Assembly (NCBI GenBank): GCA_003427395.1
Contig: BFEA01000174.1
Location: 1,346,936-1,410,935, forward strand
Direction: 5' to 3'
DNA from: Chara braunii
Taxonomy: Eukaryota; Streptophyta; Charophyceae; Charales; Characeae
Length of the DNA: 64,000 bases
Shown here piece by piece: positions 10,373 through 20,660 of this stretch (within the stretch, counting starts at the first letter, position 1; each line of letters starts with the position of its first letter). The translations under genes were made by a program, and so were the position numbers. The notes below the pieces were generated by a model. It searched no databases, had not been told where the DNA came from, and was given only the letters and a program-made list of their open reading frames with translations.

Positions 10373-12290
10373 ATGGAAGACGCCAATGGAAACAGGTACG
10401 GCCGCAGAGATCGTGCAGTTGCTGGAAAGTAGAGCAATCAAAAGGTCGCAACTGCCAAAATTAAAAATATTCTCTTTACAAGGAGAATGGTTATCCCACT
10501 GGCTAGAGTTACTGGAACAAGTCTTCAGTCAGCTTACGTCAGCTGAGAAATTTGTTCAACTATATAAGTACGTATGGTGGAAGTGTCGCCCGGAAGTCGA
10601 AAAAATTGTTACAGAAGCCCAAGGGAGTTGGACCGAATTCAAAAAAGGAATGCAGCGGAAGTACAAGTTGGGAGATGGGGTGCTAACAATCGACCACCTT
10701 CATAACTTGAATATAAATGATCTTACTACGATAGGGGCATTCCCAATATCCTTTGAAAAAATGGCAGAGAGAGTCCCGGGACTTTCCGAGGAAATGCAGT
10801 GTGTCATTTTCTTGGGGAAGTTATCGGGGTATGAGGCGATGGAACTGACACGAGGAGGTGCGCCGGGTAGAAAGACATCATAGGAAACGATAAAAAAAAG
10901 TTTGGCATCCGGAGACTTGGATCAAGTGTTCCACCATCAGGTAAAAATGGAAAGGAAGAAAAAAAAGGAAGTAAGCGCGATTCAGGGAGCAGATTTGGCT
11001 TTAGGAGGGGTCTTGAGCAGTGTGGTGGCTCAACTCAAGGAAATGAAGGAACAAATGACACAGGGGGAGGTGATGGCGGTTGGTCAAGTAACAAACAAAA
11101 GGAGGTATGAGAAAGAAAATGAAGGAGACAACGAAGAAGAGGAAGATGAGCCGGAGCAGGTAACCAAGGCAAAAGCAGCCCAAAAGAAGACCAAGAATCA
11201 ATCGACAGCAAAACAAGGAACTGGTAAGGCACAGGGTTCTCAACAAGCTGTGGTGCCCTACGTTTCAGAAACACAGACTCCCACAACCCAGCTCACCCCG
11301 TGGCCGGTTGTGGCTCCTATGGGGGCATGACCCAGATTTTTTCCAGGAAATCAGTGGTCGGGGTTTGGCGAAATGGGCCTGTATCCGAATCTGCCCCAAA
11401 TGCAAGGAGCAGGAGGGAGCACAGATCAAACGCAAGGACGAGGAACGGGCGGAGAACTTTCGCAGCAAGCTCAGCAAACGCACGATGATCAAAACTAGAA
11501 TTAGTTTCAGGGACAAGGACACGGACAAGGACAAAGTAGAGGTAGAAGCTGAGGAAGAGGATTTGGAGGAAGAGGACATGGCGAACAAGGAGGGAACTGG
11601 GGCAATCAAGGAGACCTTCAGTCAGGGAACTATAATTAGGTGAGTTTTAACCAAGTCGGCCAAGGGTATAACCAAGGATATGGTCAGGGCTATGGTCAAG
11701 GCTATAACCAGAACTATGGCCGAGGGTTTGGTAGGAGTGATGAGCCGTGGAATGGTCAGGGATACAGACGAGGTTGGATAGATTATAATGAATGCACATG
11801 TACCCACTGTCAAATCAAATGGCATACCATGAAGAGATGCCATGTTAGAAAAATGGATGAGCAGGATGGGGTAATTACGTCAAGTATAGATGGGGATGTG
11901 TACGATAAACGAGGCACTCTTATTGACCCTAACATCCCCGGAGGCACAAGGAAGGAGGCGCTCAGGGTTGCAGGGCTAGGACCCAGTGCCCCCGCCATGT
12001 TCTGGATATGGCAGGAAAAGGAAGACCCGATAGTCAAAATAGAAGATGTGACCGAGTTAGGAGAACAACTGAGAAAAAGACTGAGGATAGGCTAGGAGGA
12101 AGAGGATGCTGCGTTGATCGAGCTTGAACCAGGAGAAGAAGAAGCAGGTAGGGAGTCAGCAAAGGACATCATGAAAAGAATGGAAGACCTGATAGATAAG
12201 ATAGGAAGACTAAATACCAGGATGATGGGTATATACGAAGAAGTGAAGATTATGGAATTGAGAGTCCCGCACATATTTACCATGAGTTAA
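10373..12290 (+). pseudogene. gag: gag of the older gypsy element (capsid-like, Gly/Gln/Tyr-rich region, CCHC knuckle)
   Basis: The likely start is ATG 10373 (MEDANGN), with a one-base shift before 10386. After that, one frame runs to TAA 12288-12290 with several nonsense codons. The N-terminal third (10386-10880) has the helical capsid-like pattern of retrotransposon Gag ('SHWLELLEQVFSQL', 'FKKGMQRKYKLGDG'). An acidic/basic linker follows (10950-11230). About 11373-11780 encodes a low-complexity region rich in Gly, Gln, Tyr and Arg (GRGFGGRGHG, then GQGYNQGYGQGYGQGY). A zinc knuckle CTHCQIKWHTMKRC follows (about 11796-11840; CX2CX4HX4C). The C-terminal segment continues past a TAG at 12093. 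Gag forms the cytoplasmic particle and binds element RNA. Confidence 0.75.
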
Positions 12291-12379
12291 GGAAGTGGGG
12301 AAGAAAAGTCCCGATAACCTAATCCGAGGGCGCTAAGGGCAAGCTTGGCTGCAGAACCCGAGGCGGCTTACCAAACCCT

Positions 12380-13557
12380 TAGGAATTTTGTGTCATATAC
12401 TTCTCGCCGGACTAAAGGAGGCAATGCAACTAAGGAACAGGAGCACTCCTTCTGGTGAACCCTCTATTGACATAGGCGAGGAGGAGGAGGATCAGGATGA
12501 GCAACTGAGAGAAGAGGAGGATAAGCGAGTTGAGCAGAGAGCCAAGAAACGGAAGCAGGGGGTTAAGGAAGGAAAAGAGAAGGTCGGAGAAAAGTCAAAG
12601 AAAAAGTGAAAATATCAAACATCTATTGAAGAGGGGGTAGACCTGGAGAATTTGGTGAACAAGCTTCTCGACGAACATAACGAACTGTTAAATCTGAAAG
12701 AGATTTTGGCAACAGCCCCGAAGCTCAGAGAGTTAGTTAAAGTGAAACCGACACGAAAGAGAGTGACAAAAGTAAGATTAGGAGATTTGATCCCCAAAGA
12801 GGTCAACTGAATGATCGCGGGGAGTAAGATGAATTGGAAATCCGTAGGGACTGGATTCATCGAAGTTAATATCAGGGGAAGAGGGTGCCCTGGGATGGTA
12901 GATACCGGGGCATAAATGAATATTCTGAATTCAGAGTCAGCTGAGAGGATGAGACTAGAGGTTGATAAGAGCGATTTTGGATACCTCAATGGAGTCAGTG
13001 GGAAGTCAGGTTATACACGTGTTGTGTCAAATGTTATCGTAGAAGTGGGGCGGGTTAAGGTCCGTTCCTGTTTCTACATCATGTCGAGTCTGGATCTTCC
13101 TATATTGCTGGGGAGGTCCTTTTTGTCGCGATCAGAAACCCTCACCATGAATAAATATGATGGAACTATGTTCGTAATATTGTGCGATCCGGCATGTGGG
13201 AATTTCGAATTGCTCACGTGTAAAAATACGGGTCTCCACTGTTCGAAGAATCGCCTCAACGCAGGGTCGTACACGTTTGAAGAGTCAGAGGATATGAGAA
13301 GGGAGTTATAACGGGGATCATGTGAGCATGAAGAGGATTAGGAGGATGAAGGCCTGGTTCTGAGCTTGGCTAACATAGCCCAAGCAATGTGCATGGTCTC
13401 AACCTATGAGATGGCATACCAAGAAGCCATCTTGGCCTTGGCTGATAGATTAGGCGATTATCCCGAAGGAGGAAGGATGGACTTAGTATATAAACCGCCC
13501 CCTCGAGATGTGAGAATGCAGGGGCCGTATGCACAATCAAGCGACCATCATTTTTGA
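12380..13557 (+). pseudogene. pol: pol: N-terminal region and aspartic protease (older element)
   Basis: 'LKEAMQLRNRS' near 12415 opens an acidic, then Lys-rich linker. The protease core contains 'GMVDTGA' (about 12893-12913), the DTG-type active site, directly followed by an in-frame TAA at 12912-12914, and the second family motif 'LPILLGRSFLSRSETL' (about 13099-13145). Downstream 'GTMFVILCDPACGNFE' continues the fold. An in-frame stop near 13309 separates a further 60-codon segment up to 13557. The protease cleaves the Gag-Pol polyprotein. Several TGA/TAG/TAA codons show that this copy is dead. The frame is the same as that of the 12388 segment, so decay here is mainly by substitution. Confidence 0.75.
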
Positions 13558-13639
13558 GAAGTGGGCTCAAACAAGGAGGCAAAAAGAGGCACAAGACTGT
13601 AGATAAGAAGAGTCGTCCAGTCCCCGTGTTAGTAACACA

Positions 13640-14580
13640 CGAAGAGAGTTGATAAGATAAATGAGAGAAAAGTGGGAGGAAGAAGTCTGCCGTATCAAAA
13701 GAGGGACGGAAAACGAGCTGATCATTCGGGAACCCGGGTTTCTAACTAAGTAGGAAAGGGCGTTGGTGATAAGTTTAATGAAAGAGAAACATTGCGTCTG
13801 TGCTTTTCATGATGATCAGAGAGGAGGGTTGGATGTGGACAAGGTAGGAATGATCCGGATCCACACGGTCCCACACCAGCCTTGGAATATTAGAGGAGCC
13901 AATCCTGATGATCAGAGAAGGGTGGTAGAATACCTCGATGGAAAGATTGCCTCACATGTAGCAGGTTTCTCGAGTGGACCATATGCTTCGCCGTGACTTT
14001 GCTTCATCAAACCAAATGGGGTGTTAAGATGGGTGCAGGATTTGCAGAGATTGAATGTTGTGACAGTTAGGGACGCGGGAGGACTCCCTAACGCTGATAA
14101 GCTTTCTGAGGCATATGCAGGGAGGTCTATCATCTCTCTCATAGATCTCTACTCCGGCTACGATCAGTTTTCAGTTTATCCGGCCGATAGACCGATAACT
14201 GCAACGCACACTCCTAGAGGACTGATCCACATGAACGTGGCACCTCAAGGGTGGACAAATGTGGTGGTCATGGTTCAAAGGAGTATGGTCAGAGTAATGC
14301 AACCGATTAGTCCACAGATCACCGAGCCCTATATCGACGATCTTGCAGTGAAATGACCGATGATGAAAGATGAGCAAGAAGTTGCACCCGGCATTAGACA
14401 GTTCGTCTGGGATCATGTTAATGATCTCAGAAAGGTGCGTGATCTCCTACAAGAACATAATCTCATGGCAAGTGGTGCAAAATCCCGGCACTGCATGAGA
14501 GAGGCAACAATTCTAGGGTTTGTATGTAATGAGCGGGGTCGTCGTCCAGACACCAGGAAAACGAATAAAATTATTGAGTG
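13640..14580 (+). pseudogene. pol: pol: reverse transcriptase domain (older element)
   Basis: Motifs in order: 'HTVPHQPWNIRGA' (about 13862-13900), 'SGPYASP' then a stop near 13997, 'NGVLRWVQDLQRLN' (about 14012-14055), 'ISLIDLYSGYDQF' (first catalytic Asp, about 14133-14171), 'TPRGLIHMNVAPQGW' (about 14211-14255), 'EPYIDDLAVK' (catalytic YIDD, about 14326-14355) then TGA, and 'ATILGFVCNERGRRPD' (about 14508-14555), ending 'KIIE' before TGA at 14579-14581. This is the Ty3/gypsy RT order. The YIDD catalytic pair is intact. The closing TGA replaces the Trp expected at this position in the family. Confidence 0.85.
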
Positions 14581-14581
14581 A

Positions 14582-15306
14582 CCGACATCATTCAAGAATA
14601 TAGGTGAGGTGAGGTGTTTTCTTGGGACATGCGGATTCTGGAGGATATTCATCAAAAGGTTTGCTGCGAAAAATGAGCACGTGAGGAAATTGGTAAGGAA
14701 GAATCAAGAATGGGAGTGGGGAGAGACGCATGAGCAGATTGTAAGAGACTTGAAGAAGGAGTTTGAGGAAGGAGATCTCGTACTGGGGGTTTCAGACTAC
14801 AAAGGAATTTAAGAGCGTCCCTTCATAATCGAGACTGATGCCGGACCCACTGCCTTGGGAGGAGTCTTGATACAGGCGGATCATGAAGGTACGGAAAGAC
14901 CGTTGCGCTTTGAGAGTCGAACCCTCAATTCGACTGAAAGGAATTACTTTTAGTTTAAGAAGGAAGCCTACGGATCTTCAGACATTATCTCTTTGGGAGA
15001 AGATCCATTCTAAGGATAGATCCGACTGCCCTCATGTATTCCCTCAGGAACTTCTCATCAGTTGATGCTACAGTTGTCAGATGGCTCACCTACAGTTGGA
15101 TGTTTGACTTTCAGTTGGAACACATTCCTGGGAATAAGAACAGAGCAGATGAATTGAGCAAGATAGGGTGGGAGAAGTTTGGAGAGGCTAAGGAAGAGAC
15201 ACCACCCGTGGACGGATTTTTGGAAGAAGATGACATGCAGCTCCATGTTAATGCATGGGCTTTGAGGATCAATGATAATGAGGTGCGAGAAGGAAAACCT
15301 ATGTGA
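14582..15306 (+). pseudogene. pol: pol: RT thumb/connection and RNase H (older element)
   Basis: 'EVRCFLGTCGFWRIFIKRFA' (about 14607-14665) is the gypsy connection segment. RNase H follows: 'FIIETDAGPTALGGVLIQAD' (first Asp, about 14822-14880), 'PLRFESRTLNSTERNY' in a shifted frame (about 14900-14950), then a damaged stretch, and 'HIPGNKNRADELSKIGW' (last Asp, about 15121-15170). At least two frameshifts (near 14883 and 15034) and several stops are present. RNase H removes RNA from the RNA/DNA hybrid during reverse transcription. The following segment to 15306 ('TPPVDGFLEEDD') is acidic linker. Confidence 0.75.
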
Positions 15307-15396
15307 TTCGCACCGACAACTTTTGTGAGGGATGAAAGGTAGATATTAAAATTTTTCGTCGAAGAGGACCCGTGGGGAGAAAGGAATGGAGAATGG

Positions 15397-16077
15397 ATGG
15401 CGGAGCTAGCCTTAGCTGAGAGTTACAAATTGACAGACGAACCTGTTACGATTGAGGCAGGAACAAGGCATGTGGATCGACATTTATTGACGGTGGAAAG
15501 GGTACATTACATTGTCAACTCTCCCCTGCAAGTCCGGACCGAGAAAGAACAAGAAGCGGTAAGAGCAGATGATGTAGTATTGGGAGACGACCCTGAGTTC
15601 GATGAGGAAATGGAAGGAGAAGAGTTTGAGCAGGGTGAGATCTCGAAAGATTTTCAGGAAGAAGAGTACGATGGATTCCATTTAGAGATGGGCTTCTTCT
15701 CTCCGGCGACAAGCGAGAAAGAGAAGTTGGTGAAAAGACTTTCCGCATGAGAGACCACTATATAGTAAGAGGTAGTAATCTCTTCATCAGGGACAAAAGA
15801 GGACCTCCTAGAAGGGTTATCTGTGGCAGAAATCGACAGATTAACGTCATATTTGCCCTCCATGACGGGCCTGTCGGTGGTCACAGAAGCTTTGCCACTA
15901 CCCTCAAGAAAGTGTCTGAGCTGTACTTTTGGGAGGGTATGTACGGGATGGTTCGAAAGTACTGTGAGTCATGCGTGCCTTGCCAAGTCAGACCTTCAAT
16001 CAGGTATAAGGAGCCTCTACACCCGAGGTATTGTATGTGCCACTGGACGATCCAAGTAGTCCCCGTCCCTATACGCG
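15397..16077 (+). pseudogene. pol: pol: acidic linker and integrase HHCC zinc domain (5' part of a split integrase)
   Basis: 15397-15746 encodes an acidic linker (stretches such as 'EFDEEMEGEEFEQGE'). A frameshift leads to 'HDGPVGGHRS' and 'YCESCVPCQ' (about 15860-15990), the HHCC zinc-binding N-terminal domain of integrase. The sequence then reads 'KEPLHPR' and, in a neighbouring frame, a Pro/Asp-rich segment to 'tatacgcg' at 16077, where homology with a gypsy integrase stops. The catalytic core resumes at 39150. The gene is therefore split by a 23-kb insertion rather than deleted. Confidence 0.8.
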
Positions 16078-16690
16078 TCTGACGAACGGCTGCAGCAGTA
16101 TAACTACAAGCCTCCCACAGCGCCCGTGGCCCGCAGGACCATGCTCAACTCAGCATCCTTCGGGTCCCAGCGGCATGCCCCTACTAAAAACTTCTCATTG
16201 CGAATAGCGGGAGGCAAGTGGTCCTCTCACAACAGGCCCCTGACCTGTGGAGCCTACGGCTCGAGTCTCGGTGAGGTGGGTCTAGTGCAGGTCTTGGTGG
16301 TAGTAACAAATATTCAAATAAGAACTTTGAAGGCGGGTTCCATCTGGCTTGCTGCTGGGACACCCTGCCCCGCAACTAAAACTGCGGCAGCCTCCTACTG
16401 ATGCCCGCTGGTCCCGCCCAGCTTCAGACATAATTCATCGTCTTACGTGTTCAAACGAGCACGCACACACTCAAACATCTCACAACAGATCGTGGGTGGC
16501 GGACGGTGAACCCGCAGAGGGTTCCCGCCACTCACGTTTCTTCCGCCTTGTGGACTAATCACCCACCGGCTTGCATGCACGTTGAACTCCCCGGCCTGCG
16601 TTTCTCAAGGCGGGCAGGGAAAAGGAATTCGCCATCATCCCGAACATGCAGAAAATTGTGACGGTCCACTAAAATAATAAAATAAAATAA
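16078..16690. pseudogene. Scrambled large-subunit rRNA-like fragments
   Basis: Three pieces resemble nuclear LSU (25S/28S) rRNA. About 16078-16190, read on the minus strand, resembles the domain with GGACCCGAA-GATG and ends in GTTCGTCAGAC. About 16288-16345, on the plus strand, contains the near-universal GGTCTTGGTGGTAGTAACAA followed by ATATTCAAAT and GAACTTTGAAGGC. About 16570-16620, on the minus strand, resembles the GTCTTGAAACACGGACCAAGGAGTC region. Order and strand do not match an rRNA gene, so this is rearranged rDNA debris, with interspersed bases I cannot place. The left edge coincides with the break in the old integrase. Confidence 0.55.
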
Positions 16691-17223
16691 ATATAAACAT
16701 GGAGTAATTACAAAAAAAGTAGGGGGACTTGGGGTCGAGCGTCCCGCTGGTCGGCGACACCGCGCACGCCTAGGCCCGGCGCGGTTGCACCCCGCTGTTG
16801 ACACACCGCGCGCTCTACTCACCTGGGCAAGGACTCAAATTTCGCCCTCGAGCGCGCCGTTAGCTTCAGACAAGACTGCACCGATGTGGTTTGCAAAACA
16901 CACGTCAAATACCCTTGTAAGGGTTTTTGATATGACACCAATCTTCAACACAGTTGGGAACTGGGTGTCACTTACGCCGGAATACGACAACAACGTCTTA
17001 ATACACGACCCCCACATCCTAACCACATCGTGACAAATGTATGTGGAAGGTAGGTAAATGCAATGCAATACGAACAATACACACATTAAACCCCGCACAT
17101 TCTTGAAAGGTCGGGAGTTGGGTGCCAGTTATGCCGGAATACGGCAACAACGTCTTCATATACGGCCCCCATTTCCCATCCAGATCGTCACAAGTATAAG
17201 TCATGTAATATGGTAATAACATT

Positions 17224-17225
<2 letters not shown>
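16691..17225. repeat. Non-coding segment with an imperfect 100-bp duplication
   Basis: About 16950-17050 and 17108-17205 are diverged copies sharing 'gggtg(t/c)ca(c/g)tta(c/t)gccggaatac', 'caacaacgtctt' and 'cccccat'. GC-rich words at 16740-16860 could be more rDNA-derived sequence but I cannot assign them. No gene seen. Confidence 0.55.

Positions 17226-17307
<82 letters not shown>
17226..17307. repeat. (GA)n microsatellite
   Basis: Over 80 bases of GA dinucleotides with one TA interruption near 17276. Confidence 0.97.
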
Positions 17308-17308
<1 letters not shown>

Positions 17309-17753
17309 ATGATCTAAGGGGTCCCCTGCATAGGAGAAGTGGTAGGTAGGTACTGAAAGAACGATATGATCCATGACATGGCAAATCGCCAGTTGAAAAT
17401 CCCGTTTTTTGTGAGAGAAAAACATATGGTTGTCCCATGATGAGGAGAAGGCAACTTCAAGAAAAAGAAAAAAAAATAGTTGTCCAACAAAAAGGTATAC
17501 AGGGAATACAGTACCAGCTACAACCGTGTTCACGACAGAACATGCGGGGACTGCTCCCGACGTGTGGGTGGGCGATGCCGGCCAGGGGACACCCGGTAGT
17601 ATTAGAGACCATGCCAAGATGACCAATCTATGTGCTTCCTTTTTGCTGCCCTCCACTACGAACATCAGCAGACTGCTCCATGCCGATCGGGGGATCTAAC
17701 TTCACTATCTTGGAGGTGGGGTGGCACCAACCATGCGCAGGAAGGTACATGAG

Positions 17754-17826
17754 GCCAATGGGGATTGAACCCATGACCTCCTGAATGCCACTTGCGAGTC
17801 TTACCAAGTACATTATGCCCATGATA
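17754..17826 (-). pseudogene. tRNA-like sequence with Pol III A and B boxes
   Basis: On the minus strand a T-arm reads CATGGGTTCAATCCCCAT (B box GGTTCAATCC, 17762-17771 complement) and a D-arm-like segment reads 'taatgtacttggtaagac' (A box position, about 17800-17820). Stem pairing outside the T arm is poor. It is best read as a tRNA pseudogene or the head of a tRNA-derived SINE. Confidence 0.5.
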
Positions 17827-18229
17827 CAGAAAATCGATATGGGCGCGAGGGGAGGGCAGGGATATTTTGCATTTTCGTTTTTTTTTCCCTTTCAGCCGAC
17901 TGTATTCGTTGGGGGCGGGAGACGTAGGGGCTCGCCACACAGCCTTTCGAAACCAGCAAAATCGATGTTGTGTCTTCGCCACACAGCCTTTCGAAACAAG
18001 TTTTTTTGTAAAAGTTTCGAAATGTGTCAGATTGACCGGCATCGAAAGTCATTTCAAAGAGAGGAGATCCTCCCGCCTGTCAGGAGTGTTTCCTTGAAAA
18101 ACCTCGAGTGGTCTTGTAAAAAGGCCCACTCGAAACGGTCGATTAGCAAACAAAAAAGAAAATGGGGGAGATTCCAAGGGTCTGGCTCCAGTACTCTCAA
18201 CATGCACAAATAAACAAAAATTAAGGCGG
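17827..18229. repeat. Non-coding flank with a short duplicated motif
   Basis: 'cgccacacagcctttcgaaac' occurs twice (about 17932 and 17979). The rest has no recognisable feature. The last bases 'aaggcgg' precede the LTR at 18230 and do not match the bases after the array's right end. Confidence 0.5.
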
Positions 18230-18523
18230 TGTAGCGGACCTCTGGTTGGCCTGTGAGACCAGGCCTGTGTTCTATTCGGGAGCAGTCCAGTCTAGTCTAG
18301 GCCGGTACCTCGCCGGTACCAGCCATTCCGGTCCAGTCCCGTCAGTCCGCTAGGGTATACCCCAGCCATTGTCTGTTTTCGAGATCATTCTACACTTGCA
18401 CGATTTTGGAGTACGTGCATTGGAGTCTTGTGTGGGAGCTGCGCTGTGCATCTTGCTCCCCCCTTCTTCCTCCATCTCCATCTCTATCACTAGCGGAGCA
18501 CCACACCTGGTGGGTCCGCTACA
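18230..18523 (+). repeat. LTR A (294 bp)
   Basis: Starts TGTAGCGGACC and ends GGTCCGCTACA, a perfect 11-bp terminal inverted repeat. Shorter than LTRs B and C (both 321 bp) because of a deletion after 'tggcctgtgagaccag'. Followed by TTGGTATCGGAGC. Confidence 0.9.
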
Positions 18524-18524
18524 T

Positions 18525-18539
18525 TGGTATCGGAGCGGG
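18525..18539 (+). promoter_or_regulatory. E1 primer-binding site, initiator tRNA-Met type
   Basis: TGGTATCGGAGCGGG, one base after the LTR. It matches the common plant-type TGGTATCAGAGC with one change. E2 has TGGTACCGGAGCGGG at 28985-28999. Confidence 0.85.
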
Positions 18540-18784
18540 AACGTTCCCCGCTCCCCCCCACCACCGCGTACAGTTGGGAAAACAGCAAAACCCGACACCG
18601 GTTTTTTTCGCTGTGTTTCGGGTGTTTTCCAGCGAAAACGGGGGAAAAAGCAGGCGCATGCGGCAGGTGACACGTGGCGAAAAAAGCAGGCGCCACCACG
18701 AGCGCGTGCGCGCAGACCATGGCCGCCGCAGGCGCGCGCGCCACGCTGCCCCGGTGCCCCGCCCCGCCCCGCTCCCGGATTTAC

Positions 18785-18895
18785 ATTATCAAGATCCGGG
18801 ATGTTTGCTGCTGCTGGGGTTTGAACCCAGGCGCCCGCTGGAGCGGCCATGCGCGTGCGTAAGCACCCTTATAACACACTCGCCACAGGGTGTAG
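18785..18895 (-). pseudogene. Antisense tRNA-like segment in the E1 leader
   Basis: The minus strand reads 'tggcgagtgtgttataaggg' (Ser/Leu-type D-arm, A-box position) and, about 60 bases later, CTGGGTTCAAACCCCAG (T arm with B box). Also present in E2 at about 29275-29365, so the family acquired it before these copies separated. Confidence 0.5.
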
Positions 18896-18953
18896 ATGTC
18901 CCTACAGTGCGGCACACTCGTGTTGAAGAGGTGTCGTGCTGGCTATTTACACC

Positions 18954-19004
18954 NNNNNNNNNNNNNNNNNNNNNNNNNNNNNNNNNNNNNNNNNNNNNNN
19001 NNNN
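18954..19004. other. Assembly gap (51 N)
   Basis: Run of N in the E1 leader. In E2 the equivalent stretch (about 29424-29475) is present and contains repeats of 'gcgagca' and a C-run. Confidence 0.99.
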
Positions 19005-19269
19005 CCCCTCCCCGCCGCTGGCTGCTGCTGCCTGCGCACGTGGCCATCTCTGCTGCCACGTGGCAGCTCGTGGTGGAACTCAAGACCCCCCTTCTTAGGG
19101 GGCTGCTCTACAGTGGTGAGGGTCTGCTCACACAGCAGACCCTAGATCTGCACATCTGCAGAACTGCTCTTGCTGGGGGCTGATCAAGATCTCAACTCCC
19201 TCTTTCTTCCAGCTGGTTGCTGCAGCGGAGGCCAAGACCCTCCTGGTTTTAGTGTACCTTGTGCCCTTG

Positions 19270-19693
19270 GAGACACCAAGGGCCAGGTATCACTTCTCTT
19301 TCTCCCCTCCCTCTACTAACCCATCACTCTCTCCTCTTACTCATACCCCTCTCCCCACCCCACCTTTTCTCCCACCACCCATGTTATTACTCTCTTTTCT
19401 TTATTTATTTTCTTTTCTTTCCTCTTTCTTTTGTCTTTGCTTTTTTATCTTTGTCCACCTTTCCCCATCCCTCCTCTCCTCCAAGTACCACCACATCATC
19501 CCCCCACCTTCCACTTCCATCTTTTTCTCTCTACCACCTATTTTTTTTTTTTCTCCCTCACTTTTTCATTCCCCTTCCCCCCTACTTCGATTTTTTTCTC
19601 TTTTTCTTCTTTCTATCTCTCTTTTGATTTATCTTTTCTTTTTTTTTTCAAAAATTCCAATTATCTTCTTCCCCACCTTCTTTTCTCATTTTC

Positions 19694-19731
<38 letters not shown>

Positions 19732-19753
19732 TTTCCAATTTTTTTTTTCCCCT

Positions 19754-19799
<46 letters not shown>

Positions 19800-19800
19800 T
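19270..19800. repeat. Pyrimidine-rich leader segment with poly(T)
   Basis: Half a kilobase of T/C-rich sequence with two nearly pure T runs (about 19699-19726 and 19758-19797). Open frames over it encode only Leu/Phe/Ser/Pro low complexity and are not genes. E2 has the same segment (29750-30245) with shorter T runs. Confidence 0.85.
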
Positions 19801-19860
19801 CTCAAAATCCGATTTTCTTTACGGCAACCCTAAATCTGATTAGGTGTTAGTCTTTCTTGC

Positions 19861-20033
19861 TTTCGGCACACGTTTTGACCCGGTGGGGGTAACGAAGTGC
19901 TGCCGAAATTTTCTGATTTTCTCTTATTAGTCTTTTCGGCACACTTCGACCCCATGAGGGTAACGAAATGCTGCCAAAATTTTTGAAACATCAGATACTC
20001 CATTTCTCTCCCCCTCCTCATCCACTTATTTAC

Positions 20034-20092
<59 letters not shown>

Positions 20093-20230
20093 TTATTTCT
20101 TGCTTTATTTTTTGAAATTTCTTTTTTTATTTGCAGCATCTTGAAACCTAGTGTGCTCACCTTGGTCTCTCCTTTCCCCTTGGCACATTCTTGACCCCAT
20201 GGGGGGTAAGGAAATGCTGCCAGAAATTTA
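19861..20230 (+). other. Three related leader stem-loops of E1
   Basis: Hairpins at 19861-19909 (TTTCGGCA/TGCCGAAA stem), 19934-19980 and 20180-20226 share the plan: GGCA stem, CA-Y-rich arm, ACCC(C)-loop-GGGGT apex, complementary arm, TGCTGCC. Inner arms differ but still pair: CGTT/AACG, TTCG/CGAA and CTT/AAG. The apex of the third reads CCCCATGGGG, a palindrome. E2 keeps all three at 30307-30355, 30379-30426 and 30582-30626. Placed between the primer-binding site and gag, they are candidates for RNA packaging or dimerisation, as inference. Confidence 0.65.
20025..20095. repeat. (TTTA)n microsatellite in the leader
   Basis: About 70 bases of TTTA/ATTT. E2 has a shorter equivalent at about 30470-30520. 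Confidence 0.95.
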
Positions 20231-20446
20231 AAAAAAATAAATATTGTTTTTTCTCTTCACATCTTTTTACTTATTTTTTTTGATTATTTTTATTATTTAT
20301 TTATTTCCTTATTTATTTTTATTTTCTCTCGAAATCTTGATGTTTATTTATTTTTCTGCCGCCTTTCCCCCCCCTATGCGTGCTATTTCATTTTCTTAAT
20401 TAGGTCCCGGCACTGTACCCTAACCACTCAAACTCCAATTAGAGTT

Positions 20447-20480
20447 TTTTTAGGGTTTTTCTAGGGTTTAGGGTTCTTCA
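20447..20480 (+). promoter_or_regulatory. Telomere-like TTTAGGG cluster in the leader
   Basis: Three GGGTTT-type words, including CTAGGGTTTAGGGTT, about 190 bases before the gag start. E2 has them at 30839-30876. In plants such telo-box words also occur in promoters and 5' untranslated regions. Confidence 0.5.
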
Positions 20481-20660
20481 AACCCCCCCACCTTCCCCTT
20501 CCTCTTAGGGTACCCTGGACCCGAACCACCTCTCCCCCTTTGACGGCACAACGCTAGCCTTGCTAGCGCCGTCCGCCGGTTTCTACCACGGGCTCCCCCC
20601 TACGCCCTCCGCTCACGCGGACCTCTCCTGGCCCCCTCCAGTCCGGCCCGTTACCTCCCC

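Noticed and set aside
18406-19098. A 230-codon plus-strand frame across LTR A and the leader
   Set aside because: It runs through LTR, primer-binding site and an N gap and has no family resemblance. Composition is GC-rich leader.
19252-19850. Frames rich in Phe, Ser, Leu and Pro in the E1 leader
   Set aside because: Pyrimidine-rich low-complexity DNA with poly(T), not a membrane protein.
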